From Clostridia bacterium (GTDB lineage: Bacteria > UBA6262 > WVXT01), in contig DAOVHK010000062.1 in assembly GCA_030671905.1 (NCBI GenBank), forward strand, positions 1 to 8,084: a stretch of DNA of 8,084 bases, written 5' to 3'. The notes beneath the pieces were generated by a model, which worked only from the letters and a program-made list of their open reading frames with translations, was not told where the DNA came from and made no database searches. The translations under genes and the position numbers were made by a program. Of the stretch, positions 6,050 through 8,084 are shown piece by piece. Within the stretch, counting starts at the first letter, position 1, and each line of letters begins with the position of its first letter.

Positions 6050-8084
6050 TTGAGAAGAAAAACTTTGTCTATTTTTCTGTTTTTTTTATTTATTTGCTTT
6101 GTAGCTTCGCCAGTTTTTGGCAAGAGCCATCTGGAGTTAGCAAACGAGTATGCCGAGCAAAGCGAGCGGTATTTCCAGGAAGCAGTAAATGAGTACAAGT
6201 TAGCATTAAAGGACCCTGAATCCAACGTTAATGAGGTACGCTTTCTACTGGGCAAGCTCTATTACCACCACGGCAAATATCCAGAATCAATTAAACAGTT
6301 ATCTCAGGTTTACGAAAAAGAGAAAGATAATTTTGCTGTGGTAAAACTTCTTGCCCTCTCACATTTTATCCAGGGAGACTATACTGAAGCTCTGGCTATT
6401 TTCGATAAATGGGAAGAATCTAAGGACGGCGAGTTTCTATATTTTTACGGACGGACTTGTGAAAAGCAGAATCTCTTTAACCAGGCGATTAAGGTTTATA
6501 GAAAGATTATTAGAGGAGACTACAAACTTCTTGCTTCTCGGCGTATTACAGCAATTAATGCTCAGATTGGAGTGGCGAGAGTAGATGAAATAGAGAACAA
6601 GTTCATCCGAGAGTTGATTGTGAATGCTCCCGGACAGGAAGAGTATCCCAATGCAGGAGCAATAATTCTTTTAGACAATGGAAAATTTGAGATTTTACCT
6701 GATTTTACTGCTAGGGATGAGGTCCACTTCATAGTGAAGATATTGAACGACCGTGGGAAACACTACGGAGAAGTGAAGTTGAATTACGATTCAACATACG
6801 AGAGGATTGAGCTCGAATATGCCCGGACGATAAAACCCGATGGCACAATTGTCCCGGTTGGTGATAAACATATTCGCGATGTTTCCAAATATCTGAATTA
6901 CCCTTTGTACAGTAATGCTCGAGTTAAAATTATCTCCATGCCAGAAGTTGCTGAAGGCTCGATTATTGAATACAAAGCAAAATGGCACATCAATAAATTA
7001 ATTAATAAGAAAGATTTTTCCTTCCATTATGGCATTCAGGGTTACGAGCCCTACCTTAACCAGAAACTCACTGTAGTAGTTCCAGCAGATTATAAATTTA
7101 ATTTTAAATCTTATAATCCAGGCTATACAAATTACAAAGTAGATTTCTCGCCAGAAATCAAAGAAGTAGGCGATAAGAGAATTTACGTTTGGGAGTTTAA
7201 GAATGCGCCAGAAATCATTGTGGAACCCTCAATGCCTCCTTGGCAGGAAATTGTGCCCAGCCTTTCTCTCTCTTCATTTAACAGGTGGGAGGATATCTAC
7301 GACTGGTGGTGGAATGTAGCAAAGGACAAGATGGATGTTGATAAGGAAATAAAAACAAAAATGAAAGAACTGACTAAGGGTAAGAAAACCCAGGAAGACA
7401 AAGCCAGGGCAATCTATCACTGGGTAGCCTCCAAGGTCAGGTATGTGGCTGTAGAGTATGGTCAGGCAGGATTCGAACCTCATTCTGCTATTGAAATTTT
7501 CAAAAACAAATATGGTGATTGTAAAGATCAGGCTATGCTTCTAATTGCAATGTTAAAACGTTCAGGAATTTCAGCCTATCCGGTACTGATTGGTACCAGA
7601 GGGTGCTGGGTTTTAGATGAGGAGTTTCCGATATTGACTTTTAATCATGCTATAGTGGCGGCAAAGGTCGATGGAAAGACGGTCTTTCTGGATCCCACAG
7701 CGGAAACAGCATCCTTTGGAGATTTTCCTTCCTCTGACCAGGATAGAAAGGTTTTGGTGTTTTATGAAAGAGAAGGAAGGATTGAGAAGACTCCTCTTTT
7801 ACCTGCAGAGCATAATAAAGTTTCCAGGACAATGAAAATTAAAATTCGTAATGACGAAACCATCTCTGCCACTCGAGAAATTAAGACTTTCGGGATGTAC
7901 GACCGGGGTCAAAGAGCCTGGCTTAAGTATACTAAGCCTGTTCTGGTTCAGGAACAGCTTAAGGAGAAGATAAACACAATTACCCCTGGAGGAGAACTTC
8001 TCAATTATACAATAAGCGAGGTGGAGAATCTCAACCAACCAGTAGAAATCAGAACGGAGTTTAAAGGGCCTAAATTTCTAACCA
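6050..8084 (+). CDS. secreted TPR / DUF3857 / transglutaminase-like protein, 3' end outside window
   Basis: Open from TTG 6050 to the window end: 678 residues visible, incomplete. Residues 1-24 form a Sec signal peptide (Arg-Arg-Lys, then a Leu/Phe/Ile-rich core, likely cut after PVFG), so the protein is exported. Residues about 27-165 hold three or four TPR-like helical repeats (for example LLGKLYYHHGKYPESIKQL near 66 and FYGRTCEKQNLFNQAIKVY near 138). A beta-rich DUF3857-type domain spans about 200-390, with IELEYARTIKPDGTIVPV in its middle. The transglutaminase-like core is about 445-552, with triad Cys491 (YGDCKDQ), His533 (FNHAIV) and Asp548 (FLDPTAE), all intact, so a cysteine-protease or transamidase-type activity is possible. 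A further beta-rich region starts near 590. Such proteins occur in several phyla with no settled function; the triad alone does not give the reaction. Confidence 0.9.
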   Translation, partial: MRRKTLSIFLFFLFICFVASPVFGKSHLELANEYAEQSERYFQEAVNEYKLALKDPESNVNEVRFLLGKLYYHHGKYPESIKQLSQVYEKEKDNFAVVKLLALSHFIQGDYTEALAIFDKWEESKDGEFLYFYGRTCEKQNLFNQAIKVYRKIIRGDYKLLASRRITAINAQIGVARVDEIENKFIRELIVNAPGQEEYPNAGAIILLDNGKFEILPDFTARDEVHFIVKILNDRGKHYGEVKLNYDSTYERIELEYARTIKPDGTIVPVGDKHIRDVSKYLNYPLYSNARVKIISMPEVAEGSIIEYKAKWHINKLINKKDFSFHYGIQGYEPYLNQKLTVVVPADYKFNFKSYNPGYTNYKVDFSPEIKEVGDKRIYVWEFKNAPEIIVEPSMPPWQEIVPSLSLSSFNRWEDIYDWWWNVAKDKMDVDKEIKTKMKELTKGKKTQEDKARAIYHWVASKVRYVAVEYGQAGFEPHSAIEIFKNKYGDCKDQAMLLIAMLKRSGISAYPVLIGTRGCWVLDEEFPILTFNHAIVAAKVDGKTVFLDPTAETASFGDFPSSDQDRKVLVFYEREGRIEKTPLLPAEHNKVSRTMKIKIRNDETISATREIKTFGMYDRGQRAWLKYTKPVLVQEQLKEKINTITPGGELLNYTISEVENLNQPVEIRTEFKGPKFLT

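Overview
The window reads as a compact, moderately AT-rich bacterial chromosome segment with eight genes, all on the + strand. A ferredoxin-dependent 2-oxoacid oxidoreductase (subunits delta, alpha, beta, gamma) points to an anaerobe. The mix of housekeeping genes, palindromic intergenic repeats and a secreted TPR/DUF3857/transglutaminase protein resembles uncultivated anaerobic candidate phyla such as Omnitrophota. That placement is a guess; nothing in the window fixes the taxonomy.

Layout: 1-103 is a leader with no identifiable gene. nadK (104-910) makes NADP. A 150-bp gap (911-1059) holds a diverged repeat arm and a head-to-head pair of REP-like palindromes. recN (1063-2730) is the SMC-like DNA double-strand-break repair ATPase. 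Fifteen bases later comes a two-cluster ferredoxin (2746-2961), the delta subunit of the oxidoreductase. A 227-bp gap (2962-3188) is mostly filled by a fold-back, MITE-like element whose left end also supplies the ferredoxin stop codon. The alpha, beta and gamma subunits (3189-5532) and an ArgA-like GNAT acetyltransferase (5529-5978) follow, with three successive ATGA start/stop overlaps that indicate one translationally coupled operon. A second, unrelated REP-like pair, arranged tail to tail, fills 5981-6028. The last gene (6050 to beyond 8084) starts with TTG, has a Sec signal peptide and encodes a TPR-DUF3857-transglutaminase-like protein with an intact Cys-His-Asp triad; it is cut by the window end.

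How the genes may work together: the oxidoreductase interconverts 2-oxoacids (2-oxoisovalerate or 2-oxoglutarate type) and acyl-CoA plus CO2, using reduced ferredoxin. The GNAT resembles short-form N-acetylglutamate synthase, so the operon may link 2-oxoacid chemistry to glutamate/arginine synthesis. nadK and recN are often neighbours in bacteria. The transglutaminase-like gene looks functionally separate and acts outside the cytoplasm.

The coding content belongs to known families. The least explained material is intergenic: two REP-pair designs with compensatory stem changes and a near-palindromic 180-bp element with a related single arm elsewhere in the window. No tRNA, rRNA, CRISPR array, transposase gene or convincing intrinsic terminator was seen.
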